A DNA stretch of 64,000 nt from Petrosia ficiformis (Eukaryota; Porifera; Demospongiae; Haplosclerida; Petrosiidae), in NCBI GenBank assembly GCA_947044365.1, contig OX345649.1, positions 5,263,187 through 5,327,186 of the forward strand, in the 5' to 3' direction. Below, one piece after another: positions 1 to 14,400 of the stretch. The notes beneath the pieces are model-generated. The model was not told the origin of the DNA. It searched no databases and saw nothing but the letters and a program-made list of their open reading frames with translations. The position numbers were made by a program, and so were the translations under genes. Each line of letters opens with the position of its first letter. Position 1 is the first letter of the stretch.

Positions 1-3000
1 GGATATATTGATGAGTATTGTGTTACATGTAGATCTTTAAAGATAGTTTGACAACTCAGCTATATGGAGTCTACTATTCTATATCTTACTTGTTCCATGG
101 ACTTCCTCTCCTGCTAGCTTGACATTAAATGCATATGTGGGATCACCTCCACTGGCTAAGGAGACACATAGCTGTGGTGAGGGGACTGTCAGCATTTGAC
201 GACTTGCCTGACAGAATTGAGTTTCAAGAACAGTAGATGGTAGGCCTGGAGACAAATGATGTCATATTAACACACAGAGACATCAACAAACAGACGTATA
301 TGCATAAAGACACAGTACATACACACACCTCCTACAGTTTCCAGAGGGTCCATCTTTATTTCTGGAGGTGCCTGATCTAGAGATCGTCGTGTGGAAGAGT
401 TGAGTATAGAATGGAGAAATGAAATCTTGACATCATAGAACAGGAACGGGGCCATGTTAGAGAGGAGAGATCCAAGAGACAATGGATGAGTAGAGCACAG
501 ATCCACTAACGGTAGTAACCATGGCAACTGTCTATTTAGTTGTTTCAATTGTAGAAATCGCAGACGAATTTCAGATATACTTTGGCCTGTACGTATGTAT
601 GTATGTATGTATGTACATGTATGTATAGTATGTATGTATGCATGTACAGATATAAACTATACCTTGTAATGGTACCATATTACTGGAAGTCAAATCAGCT
701 TCACTAAGTGTAATATCCCAAGCTTGTAGTTGAGATGAAACCACATCGAGTTTACGACATACTGAGTCTACATGTAATACAAGGGCATGGTCTTTGACTG
801 GATCTGGTGAACACACATAAGCATCAGATGGTAAGCAACCACACCTGTTTATAAGGAGAGATTTGTTATGATAACACTGCAGTTCCGAGTTGCTACATGT
901 ACGTACAATGTATAACAATAACTTACTCGTGTACATGTACATGTACAAATAACATACCCATGTACATGTACATAATAACTTACTCATGTACATGTACATG
1001 TACAAATAACATACCCATGTACAAATAACATACCCATGTACATATCATGTTCATAATTTATACACCCATGTACATATAAGTACATGTACTCGTGTACATG
1101 TACGAAACATGTTTTCTCACCTCATTAGGTTAGTATCATACCCTGCTGCAAATAATCCAGACCACACACACCTGGGATCTCTCCTACCTTCTTTTTCAAC
1201 CCAGTCAAGAAACTTCACCTCACTTATGGTCTCCAGCCCTTTCTTTCCTTCACACAAACTAGACAAAGTTTTCTTATAATCACGATCACTCACAACTCGC
1301 TGTAAGAAGACTCTCAAGTACGTTTCAGCTACATCTTTTTCTTCTAAATTCTTCTTCAAAACTGTTCTATCACTATACCGAGCTGAGTTATAAATATCTA
1401 ATAAAACAGTTGACACGGTTTCTTTCAGCCCTTTCTCTCCAAACAGTCGCAGATGTAAGTACTCTAGCAATACCTCGTTACCTTTCTTGTCTTCTCCGCA
1501 TTTTAGGTCATGTGACACAGTTGAGACAGAGAGTCCCTTCTTCTCTCCCTGTAGTTGATCACATGACAATATTGCACTACTAACAGCTGATGTTTTATCG
1601 GAACTAGATAACTCTAGAACTGCTCCACCTTCTACAAATAATTTAACTTTCTCGACGACTGGTTTTGCAGGGGGATTTTCTGAGGTGGCATCCACTTCCT
1701 CTGCTCTGTCTTTTTTCTCTTCCACCATCACCACTTTCTCCTTTGAAGGTAAGTAGACTTCACTCACAGACAAACCACCATATTGGTTACATAATTTCAT
1801 GATCGTTTCCAAGGCAACCTCTTTTTCCAAGTCTGGATTGATACTAGTCAGTACAAGAAATCGAGACTCGGGCTTTGCAGGGAGAGACTTTTTAAAACTG
1901 TTATAAAACTCTCGATCAATTGGTCTCTGTTGATTAATTCTCTGCATGAGGTAGGCAACCCTAGTAATGTAATTCAGCCAGGATGGAACTTTAGCTGGAA
2001 CATCTTTTTTTCCCATTTTCTTGCTATCAGAAGATGGGGACGTAGGCATGATGCTCTGTTTTTCATGATACAAGAACATGTATTGTCGTATGGCCAATAC
2101 CACTTCAAGAAGGGCCTGGAAATATGTGGAGAATTTTCCAGACCCTCCAGCACTTATAGATCCCTCAGGAGGAAATGTTTTTGGCTTGTTACCGCTGGGA
2201 TTAAATGCTGTACATTCAAATTCATATACATTTTCTAGTTCCTGGATTAGACCTTGAGTAAACTTTGCTGGAATTGGTGAGAACTGAGTAGAATCAACCG
2301 ACAGTACTGTATTAAGAGTCCATAAAATGTTTGAAATCGATTTGAATATTCTCTCTGTCAGAACAGGGGCACAACCTATCTGACATATTACATTTATCAG
2401 TGGAGATAAACAGGACGATAGACCAATACAACATGCATCAATATTAGATGGTTTCTTGTGAAACTGGAAAGACTTGTACGTCTTTATCGATAGAGAATGA
2501 CTGAAAGTCATCAGAAGAGGGAGTAGTTGTGGTACTCCTACAACTGTCAAATGTCTGCCTGGATGAGGTGAACAACCTCCAAGTCTCAGATGAATGCGAT
2601 CTGTTGGTAGTATAAAACAAGGATGAGTGGGACCGCAGTATTGATGAATAGCTGACTGTGGAATCTCATTTGGATATCTAATGACTTCTTGTAGAGGCAT
2701 CTGTCCGGCTTTTCCCTGTCCTCCACGATACAAGTAGACCTTTGCCCAAGGATATTTGTAAGAGGCTCTAAATGAAGAGAATGAAGAGAATGAAGGGTAC
2801 AAATTAAACCATTAATGTACATACAAAGAATTGAGGAAGAAACCAGTGTAGCCAAAATACATGTAGTAATAATTAATAATTTCTACAATAAAATATACAT
2901 GTAGCACTTCAAGAACAGCACAGAGAGGATAAATTTCTGTTTTACAAAGGGTACTTACTTGGGTTGCAATAAAAGTTCCTACTTAGAAGGGTTGCAATAA

Positions 3001-5498
3001 GAGTTCCTACTTAGAAGGGTTCCTACTTAGAAGGGTTCTTAATTAGAAGGATTCCTAATTAGAAGGATTCCTAATTAGAGGGTTCCTACTTAGAAGGGTT
3101 CCTACTTAGAAGTGGTAAAGTTCCTACTTAGAAGGGTTCGTACTTAGAAAGATTCCAATCCCACAAAAAGCCCAACTGGTCTTGTCTATAAATCTTTATT
3201 ATGTATTATCCTTACTTAGAATCACTTTTTGGTTTCTCTTCGGAACATGACACCACAATGAATGAGGCACCAGGACAACAAACATCAGTCGAATCTTTCC
3301 CATCGGGAATGGGATATTCACCACGTCCCAATCCCTTGGATGTGTTAGACAGCTTCTCACAAAGTTCCGTCATAACGGAAGTGAAATCTTCCTGTGATGG
3401 ATTTACCAGCCACTTTGAACACCCTTGTACAACAGGATGAGGATCAGAATAAAATATATCTTGAGGGGATGAGAGGACTGTCATTATGCTTCTTTGGAGT
3501 GAGGGACAGAGGGAGGGGCTAGTCGTAGCACATAATCCCTCAACTGAAGGTTGTGAGAAATGGTGACATGCGAGTAGGGAAAGATAGGATGACATCGAGA
3601 GGGATGGGGGTATTGTTGGGACATAGGAATAAAGATTGAGGAGGGCAGATCGACAGTACATGGCAGCGAGTGAAGATTCACATCTCAAGAGTTCTCTGTG
3701 TAGATAGATGGATAGATGGATGGACGGATGAATGAATGGATGGATGAATGAATGGATGGATGGATGGATGGATGAATGGATGGATGGATGGATGGATGGA
3801 TGAATGGATGGATGGATGGATGGATGGATGGATGGATGAATGGATGGATGGATGGATGGACGGACGGATGGATGGATGAATGGATGGATGGATGGATGCA
3901 TGGATAGACATAGATAATTAGGTACAATTATATACAAATACATGTGTACTAAAATATTTAGACTCACAGATCTACATGTACTGACGTACAGACAGAGTTG
4001 AGAGTGATAAGTGATTATGATAATTACCTGTGTACAAGAATATTAACAGATTCTGCACCTCTCAGAGCTGAAGGTTTTCTGTATCCTTTGGGAGGTCGTT
4101 CAAGATAAACCACAGGATACCAAAATCTAACTAACGCTCCATCACTAGGTAAATAACACTCCACCTGTACAAGCTCATTAGCTTCATCTACTGATAACAC
4201 AATACCTAAATAAATAGATAGATAGATAGATAAATAAATGGATAGATAGATAGATAAATAAACAGACAAATAGATAGATAGATAGATAAACAGACAAATA
4301 GATAGATAGATAAATAAACAGACAAATAGATAGATAGATAGATAAACAGACAGATAGATAGATAGTGTCTTGTTTTAGTTAAATATAATTATAACTAAAT
4401 TACAAGTCTACTGCATAACTGTAACTAAAATAAAAATTGGTCAATAACGGGTACATGTAGTTAACTAAAACTAAAATCCTTTTAGTAAGCCTAATATTAC
4501 CTTAGTTAATTAAACTATAACTATAACTAAAATTGTGATAAACTAGACATACTATAACTATAACTAAAAGTGGTCATTATTGCCAACTAAAACAACACTA
4601 ATATGTAGATAGATAGATGGATAGATAGATAGATAGATAGATAAATATAATCATGACTAGATTCACAAACCTGTCAGTCCTTGTGTTTTTTGCATAGCAC
4701 GGACTCCACAACGCGAGTAAGGTAGTTCTTTTTGTATTACCACAGCTGAGCCTTTCTTAACACGATTTATAGTAAATTTTTCCAGATCTAACTTGACGTC
4801 ATCCAATGTAGGGAAGTGTAGGTCACGTGGTAAGCCACCATTTTCTTCATAAAGGAACTCCACTGTTTCTTGAGCTATGCTTTCCATACCTGAAAAATAA
4901 TGAATGAATCAATAAATGGATAAATGGATGGATGATGTATGTATGAATGGATGGATGAATTGATGAATGGATGGATGAATGGACAGATGGATGGATGAAT
5001 GGACAGATGGATGGATGGATGGATGGATGGATGGATGAATGCACAGATGATGAATGGATGAATGGATGTATGAATGGATGGATTAATGAACTCACCAAGT
5101 TGTAGTGCTCCTCGTATTTGTTCTAAACCATTCTTTCTCTCTTGATCATTTCTGAATCTTCTCTGAATCATGGGGAATACTTTTGCTTCCCATGCTTTTA
5201 CTAATAAACTATGTAAGTCTTCTTCTGCCTGTGTCCCTCTACCATCACCTTCTTCCTCTTCCTCTTCCTGATTGCTCCCTCCTCCAGGTCGAATGAGAGG
5301 ACCACTTTCTAACATAGTATCAAAACTTGAAGTGAGAGGATAGAGTTGAGATGTTTCACTATTATATGTGTAATCTAGATAAATAGATAGATAGATAGAT
5401 AGACATAGATACATCCATAGATACATACATAGATATATAGATACATACATACATACATACATACAAGTACATACATACATACATACATACATTCTACA

Positions 5499-5530
<32 letters not shown>

Positions 5531-8500
5531 CATTTTGTACATGTACATGTACATGTACATACATGTAGATAGATTAAGGTTACATAAATAGATACATGTA
5601 TTTAAATAGATGGACTGTGACACATTCGTAACAGATTCTTCATTTAATATTACTTTTTGGTAAACTTTCAGAAACTTCCAAAATTACACAAGGTGGTCCT
5701 ATAACCAATGGCTCTGGTTTCACTTCTTTGAGTTTATCTTTAGAATCAATTTTAGTTTCTATATCTGGTATCTTCTCATCTTCATAATCACTATCAGATG
5801 GATGGAAAGGTAACTCCTTGAACAATGCCACAAGATATTCACTAGTCTCTCCTTCAACTACGTCAGCTGCATCACGATGTGTGTGACCTTCAGGATATGA
5901 AAAAGGTCGGTCTCCAAAATTGAGTTTCAATCTCATACCCTATTAAAGGTAGTTTAATGATATATGTACATGTACATGTATCTGTGTATGTGTATGTGTG
6001 TGTGTGTAACGGCTTGTAAACAGGGGTGCCTTTTGTCATCACTCTTGTCCTGCTCTCCATATACTGTGTATACAGCTCAGTTTTAATTTACCAGACATTC
6101 ACTAGATTTATCGGACAATGTCCTGTATGACTGGCTGTAATAATGTGGTGAAGAACATTGACTTTGCTTATAGTCTTCTATGTGTTATTACTAACTATAT
6201 TACAATTGTCCTCTTGTATCTAATATTTTCAGATGATTGTCTCTTTCTCATTGTACATTTTCAATATTGTGTCTAATTTGCAATATAAGCAAGTACAACT
6301 TTCATATTACTCAATAAAAAACTCTGTGTTGCTAAACCTCTGTGAATCAACGATACTACACTGGTTGTTTCCACACACCTGTACATGTACATCTATGTGT
6401 GTGTGTGTGTGTACATGTATACATGTACATGTCTACAATGTACATCTATGTGTGTGTGTGTGTACATGTCTACAATGTACATCTATGTGTGTGTGTATGT
6501 ACATGTATACAATGTACATCTATGTGTGTGTGTACATGTATACATGTACATGTCTACAATGTACATCTACATGTATGTGTGTGTGTGTGTGTGTGTACAT
6601 GTATACATGTACATGTACATGTCTACAACGTACATCTATGTGTGTGTGTGTGTATGTACATGTCTACAATGACATCTATGTGTGTGTGTATACATGTGTA
6701 CATGTACATGTCTACAATGTACATCTATGTGTGTGTGTATGTACATGTCTACAATGTACATCTATGTGTGTGTGTGTGTGTGTACATGTATACATGTACA
6801 TGTACATGTCTACAACGTACATCTATGTGTGTGTGTATGTACATGTCTACAATGACATCTATGTGTGTGTATACATGTGTACATGTACATGTCTACAATG
6901 TACATCTATGTGTGTGTGTATGTACATTGTACATGTCTACAATGTACATCTATGTGTGTGTGTGTGTGTACATGTATACATGTACATGTACATGTCTACA
7001 ACGTACATCTATGTGTGTGTGTATGTACATGTCTACAATGTACATCTATGTGTGTGTGTATACATGTGTACATGTACATGTACATGTCTACAATGTACAT
7101 CTATGTGTGTGTGTGTACATGTATACATGTACGCATATAACTAACTTTCTTTTGCACATGTACAAATGGGTACATATCAGTGGGTGTGTCCTTAAACTGT
7201 TGTTCTATTCGGACACCATTCAATGTGAAATAAACAACATTTTTTATTTCTGGAGTTTCTTCTTTAATCCATCCACACCCAATAATATCCCCAGTCTTCA
7301 AAGGACCTTCCAGATTTATCTTATTCCATTGCATCCGGTCCTCGCCATGTACTTGACAACCTCTTCCAGTGCTAAAGACAAGATTCAAATAGGTTGTACA
7401 GTAAGATAAAATGATATTAATATTATATTAACGTAATAATAAATGGATAATTGACTATTTTTAATTATTAGTTTCTCAAAAAAATGTCACATGATTGGAA
7501 ATAAAATGTCACATGATTAAAAATAAAATCACAAAATTTATTAGTTTCTCAAAAATGTATAGTTGATTAGCAAAGGAAAGACTATACCTACTAAATGGAA
7601 CTTGTTTTAATTAACAAATCACATTTTAGTTATCACAATAGAGTAGGCATAATTTAGTAATACTATTTCATGATAGTCTCACAATTACCTTCGTAATAAA
7701 CAAGTCCCTTCTAGATAAGACCATGACTCTCCTTCTAGTGGCTTCTTTGGATCGGAACAATAACCAAATGTTAGATGAGGAATATTACTACCCGAATCTA
7801 ATGAAGTGAGTTCCAATTCCCAGTAAAATGAAGGTGCCTAATGCAAAAATAGAAAAGAAATTATGAAATTAATAGCAAATCAGAGAAACGAAGGGTTTTA
7901 AAAGTATCGTTATCAAAGGGTCTGAGAAAAGCTTAAAATCAACCTACTTGTGGAGGGATAGGAGAATTAGTAACAATAAATGCTCCTTTTGGTTTGTCCT
8001 GAGTATCTTCTTCGGATCCTCCTCCTCCTCCTGAGGATGTAGTTGCTCCCTGATACACTACGGATGTGAAGTGATGTGAAAAACTGCAAGATTTGATAGG
8101 CGGCCATTGTCGACTGATATCCAGATAAAACCGTTTACGCTAGGAAGCAAGATACACGGGTACATTATACACATGTACATGTATATACGTACATACAAAC
8201 ATGTACATGCATGTACATGCATGTACATGTACATGGGTACATTATCTGAACATGTATACATGTACGTAACATACAACATATATACATGTACTGTGCATAC
8301 ATATATATGTACATGTACATGTATATACCTCAATACGTGGTCTTTCTATTTTAGGTGGAGGAGGTCTCGCACAGTCTCTATACAACATTCTTAAACTCAT
8401 ACAGTGTGTCTCTATCACTGATACTCTTTCACCTGAAGGTATATTAATAATTCAATTACTTTCATCCATATATCTGTCCGTCCGTCCGTCCGTCCGTCTG

Positions 8501-11420
8501 TCCATCCATCCATCCATCCATCCATCCATCCATCCATTCATCACATACCTGGTTGACAGCTCTCTGCTTGTTTCAAAAATTGTTTCAAGTCACAGTCTCG
8601 AAGTATCAAGTCCCTAAACTCTTTATTATGACCATGATGAGACAGGGACATACATGCCCGAGTTCTTAACTCAGCAAAGAGTCGACAAAGACCCATGGCA
8701 GGTAGAGTAGCATCCATACCAGAATGAGGAGCAGAGATAAAAGGTGAATATGTGGAAAGCACAGATACTAATGCTTTAGAAAGATGTTTCTGTAGATTAA
8801 GTTGTTGAAGAGGTAGTGATCCCACCTCTGGAGGTTGAAGACGAGAGAGAGGTGCTTCCAAAGTCTGATTAACTCCAAAGCAATACTTATCATCAGGGAA
8901 TTGAATGTTAGCAATTCCTCTTCTTTCTGATATACTAATAACTGTCCCCATACAGTCTTCAATACCTTCGCCGATAAGTTTAACCTTCATTCCAGGTCTG
9001 ACAGTATCTTTAAAACCTCCTAGAGCTGCAAATATCGCATTTGCAAGACAGGCAGCTGAAAGGTGTTCATCAGGAGGGGGCGGAGTCTTGCTCTGAGCCA
9101 TACATGAATGCACATCAGTACAATATTCTTCTAACTCAGGAACGTATGTTGGTACAGTATTTAACGATGTTTTTAGAACATCTTCTATAGCTTTCTTCCA
9201 CACTTGGGCAGCATCAGGATCAGCTAAAAGGCCATTCAGAAGAGCTATAATCTCAGATGCTAATGAATACGCCACTGTTCCACTTAAAAATGGTCTCGGC
9301 GGATCAGTCTTGAGAAGTTCAAGATTCTTCTTCTTACATGCAGACTCAGCTTTGGCTTTCTTCAAATCTGATTCGGTACCTGATGATGAATTTCCTGAGC
9401 TCCCAACAGGTGGTTCTATACTTACAATGAAACCCATATTAGCCCAACGAACAGCACGACGGAAACAGGACCTGTACGAATCTGTATAAATCTCAGCTTT
9501 ACCGTCATCTGTCAGGGCCTGATCCAATCGTAACACAGTCTCCATTCTTTGACTCAGTTGACGTGGGTCTTGGTTTAGTAATAGATGCAATATTTCAGCA
9601 GCACTTTCATTGTTTCTCCGATGTATATAAACAGAAGCTTGTCCACTTTCATCCATGTCATGGTATCCTGTAGAATACGGTGCAGGAGCGCTCTCTTCTG
9701 TAGAGCTAGAATCTTGATCTTGTACAGGTCTTTGGGAGACTTGAGATGCACTGGGAATTAAATATTCTGCAAGTTTAGCCATTAGTAAAGTAATGATGCT
9801 TGCTGCCAGGTTACCAGACTGAAGAGAGCCTGTTAGAGTGGGGTGAGGAGGGATGGTAACTTGAGAACACTCGGCTATTGTCATCAATGGGAGAGCAATA
9901 CGACATAACTGTAATGCTATCAATACAAGTTTAGGCGATGGTCTTTGATCTGTTAAAAGGAGGAGAAGTTTCGATACACAAGCTGGTTGACTCAAGATTG
10001 TTCTTCCCATAAAGCTACGAGCTAGTCCTAGTAACATCGAAAGGGCTTCTTGTAGTGTGTCAGAAGTACCTGACTCTGAGGCAACTAAAGAGTCCATGGC
10101 ACGTGATAAATGATTTGTTAGTAACAAAGATACTTGTTGAGCCAAACCTGATGATATAAAACCCATACTACGTGTTTCCCAAGAGACACAACGATCAGCT
10201 AAAACTTGGAATGCTGCCCAAGCTAGCGCAGTTACACGTTGGACTGCTTCTCCTTCTTCTTCTCCTTCAATCTCACCACTGGATGCTCCTTGAGGGAGGT
10301 TGGACAAACTACATAACTCATCAAGAAGCTTTACTAACCCACTTCTAACTAAACAAGCTTCCTCTTTTCGAGTGTAAGGCACAATAGAGAGTAGCGCAAT
10401 GGTATTTATACAAGCAGCAGGTTGGATACTGGCTAACTCTACTACTGCATGCATCACATCAGCAAACACATTTCTAACATGAGGTACATTTCCACTACAA
10501 GAAATATCCGTCACATGAGGTCCATTCTGGAGGACTCCACCTACACATGCTAGTATATGCTCTACTGTGGATCCAAGTTGCTGTACTGTTAAAATAGATT
10601 GAAGGAATCCGAGAGCACGGACTCTATCTACACTTCTTTGCTGTTGCTGAGAAGCTGCCAATAAGAAACTCTTACAAGAGACCTAGTGAAGGAGGGAGGG
10701 AGGGAGGGAGGAGGAAGGGAGGAGGAAGGGAGGGAAGGAGAGGGGTTAGGGAGGAGGTTAGGGAGGGAGGGAGGGAGGAAAGGAGAGGGGTTAGGGAGGG
10801 AGGTAGAGAAAGAGAGGTAAGGAAGGAGGGAGAATATAGAAACACAATGAATACATCATTACTCATAACCATATGCTATTAAAAGCAGCACACAATTAAT
10901 ATCCTAATAATATCCTAATAATATCCTATTAATATACTAATATATCAATACATGTAGTTAGTGAATGTACTCACAGCTTCCTCTGGTTTAGCTCCAATAA
11001 ATTGAAATATTTCATCTAATAGAGTCAACTCATTTCCTTCAGATGGTAAATCAACTAGCAGAGGAGTAACGAAAGCATTACCATCACTATGTTGACGTCT
11101 GTTTATAAAAATTTAATAAGTATAAATTATTATAGTTATTTATTAAGGATGTGTGATATGCCATTAAATAGTATTGCATATTACAGCCAAAAGCATTACA
11201 ATCTGTTTATGTATATATATACATATATATGCACTATATGTCCCGATACGGCGAAACATCAAAGTAAACCACAGGGATATATACATGATATAGCACTGCG
11301 GTCAGCAGATATAGCACTGCGGTCAGATATAGCACCTGCTATCGAAACAGACTACAAGAAAACAACGCTCGGGCTCGGTTTTTATAAATCTGATATAGCA
11401 CTCGTGCTGTGATATAACCT

Positions 11421-11466
<46 letters not shown>

Positions 11467-14400
11467 GTGTGTATATATATACCAGTGTATGCCAGGAAAC
11501 TGATAAATTATAAACCAGTCTATACCTTTCATATGTACATGTATAATACATAGCAACAACATGGTAACAGGGTATATATATGTATATGTATATGTATATA
11601 TGTACATGTATAATACATAGCAACAACATGGTAACAGGGTATATATATGTATATGTATATGTATATATGTACATGTATAATACATAGCAACAACATGGTA
11701 ACAGGGTATATATATGTATATGTATATGTATATATGTACATGTATAATACATAGCAACAACATGGTAACAGGGTATATATATGTATATGTATATGTATAT
11801 GTATACATGTATGTATAATACATAGCAACAACATGGTAGCAGGGGTATATACATGTATATGTATACATGTATATGTATAATACCAGGAGCGCATGAATCC
11901 CAAGGAGCGTACAACAGCTATATGAAAGCTGTGTCAACTGTTGTCGAACGAAAGTACTTGAGATAATGACATTCATAATGTGTTTCAAGTGTTATAGTGT
12001 AAACATACACACCTAGCGCCTAGCGCCGTGTCCTGCACGTGATAAAAATGGCGACAAAAGCTGCTAAACATACTATATACTAGACGGCTGTTGAAGACGG
12101 AGGTGAAGTATCTTATAAGTAGAGTGAGAGAAGTGGATGCTGTTCATTTCATGAGCAACTAACCTTCCTCGGAAGTTCTTGTGAAGTTTATCCGTCGTTG
12201 TTTTGGCCTGTAGCCTTTTCTTTTTGGGCTACCACTTATTTTATATACTCCCATATTATTCGTTGCCTCTTGAGGTAGTGAAGCAAGTGATGTTGATGTG
12301 GTTCTCTTCATGGAACATAGGCTCGCTACAGCTGCCTTTCTCTTTCCTAACTCATTAGTGTATACGTATTATACTGCACGTGCATTGGGTGCGGTTTGTC
12401 GGTAGATTTTTAATTTTGTGTATCATCAGCCACTTAGCGCCTCCGCCTTGTTTGCTTAGTGTTTGCCCATATATGGGCATTTTGTGCAATTAAATCGACA
12501 AAGGTTGACACAGCGTTTTATATAACAGTTGTACGCTCCTTCCCCGCCTTCGGCGGGGTTCATGCGCTCCTGATAATACATAGCAACAACATGGTAACAG
12601 GGTATATACATGTATATGTATATATGTACATGTATAATTATTTTTAACATGACCCATTTAAAGCCAGGACATGACTAAAGTCCAAAGCCCTAAACCTAAT
12701 ACGTGTACGTTTGGTCTACTGAGGTGACTCAGATAAGGTTTTTGGAACACATACATGTATATCAATTACCTCAAGGGTCTTGTGGAATCAAAACGATGGG
12801 CTGGAACTGAAACAGAACGAGCTATATGAGAAGGTGTGGCTATACAAAGAAAAAATGTCATAATGTAATATACTGTAATATAATGTGTTTTATACAGGCA
12901 TGGACAATGTACATGTAAATTAGTAATTGTATTTTATTTAATTCATTACAAATGTAGTGTCTGGTTTAATAGGACTTACTTTGGGTTGATGGAGTTGGAG
13001 GAGATATATTTACTTGGAGTAGAAGTCTGCTTCTGTCTAATACTCCGGTTACTAGAGCACGTGTCTGTCGAGATAGACAGATAGATGACAGATAGACATA
13101 GACAGACAGACAGATAGACAGACAGACAGACAGACAGATAGACAGACAGATGGACAGACAGACAGATAGATAGACAGACAGATAAACAGACAGATAAACA
13201 GCTAGATAGACAGACAGATAGACAGACATAGACAGACAGGCGAACAAAGAGACAGACAGACAGATAGATAGACAGACAGACAGATGGACAGAAAAACAGA
13301 TGGACAGACAGACAGACAGACAGACAGACAAATTAAAAGATGCAACAATGGATAACAAACTTTAGAATATGTGTCTATAGTTTTCTCTTCATCTTTATGA
13401 AGTTGTATATCTTTCTCCATCAATTCTCTATTAAGAAATTACATATTATAAGCACATATGCTTATCACATGACATAATGACACATGACTTACTGTAGTTG
13501 TTTGAGAGCTGCATAGAAATCATTAGTGAGAGTAACTCCCATTAGACAACAGAGAAGCTCAAATGATTTGGTAGAGGACTAAGAAAGATAATTAACAATA
13601 AATATTCATGACCATTAATTAATTAAAATGTTTAATTAACTAATAATAACATTAATCATGTAGATACCTCTTGTTGTAATCCATGAAAGAAGACTTGTGA
13701 AATCTCTGAATTTCCTGAGACCACTTCCTCAACATCAGACCACCAATTACTCTCTAATTCTGCTAGTGCCTTCAAATATATACATATATATACATATATA
13801 TACATGTATATACATGTATATAATAGTATGATGGTGACATCATTCCTTTGATATGGTGAGTTCTATATATTGTATATAGACCTTCCATGTGCACACTATG
13901 CAGGAGATGTCACCATCATACAATATATTGTATATAGTATGCTAATAGGTCCTATATACTGCATATACATGTAGGACCCTCGTTTTGTGTCCTTGGATGT
14001 GATATAGCCCTCACAGGCTCGGACAAAACTCAGGTCCTATATTTTGTATATAGAACCTATTAGCATACTATATATATTACATATATATATAGTATAATAA
14101 TTATTATATATAATTACATATATATAAGTGCAGATAAATACATACTTGTAGTCGTCTTTCAAGTCCATTGATACGAACAAATATTTCATCTACTAGTTCC
14201 CGATGTGTTTCTAATTGTTTTTCTACCAGTAGTGACAAAGGAGAATGGACTCCATGATGTTTCAAACATGTACTGAGGATTAGGTCTTCAAGAAGTTCCA
14301 CCTGAAGAATGTCACTATCAGAGACGAAGGAGAGAGGGTAGGATGAGCAAGATGAAGATTATAAGAGAAGTAGAGGGAGTGATATAGAAGAGGGGAGAAG

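Noticed and set aside
6233..7409. Long plus-strand ORFs rich in [10 protein letters not shown]
   Set aside because: Translation of a compound TG/ACATGT repeat in a HECTD4 intron. Several overlapping frames are all open.
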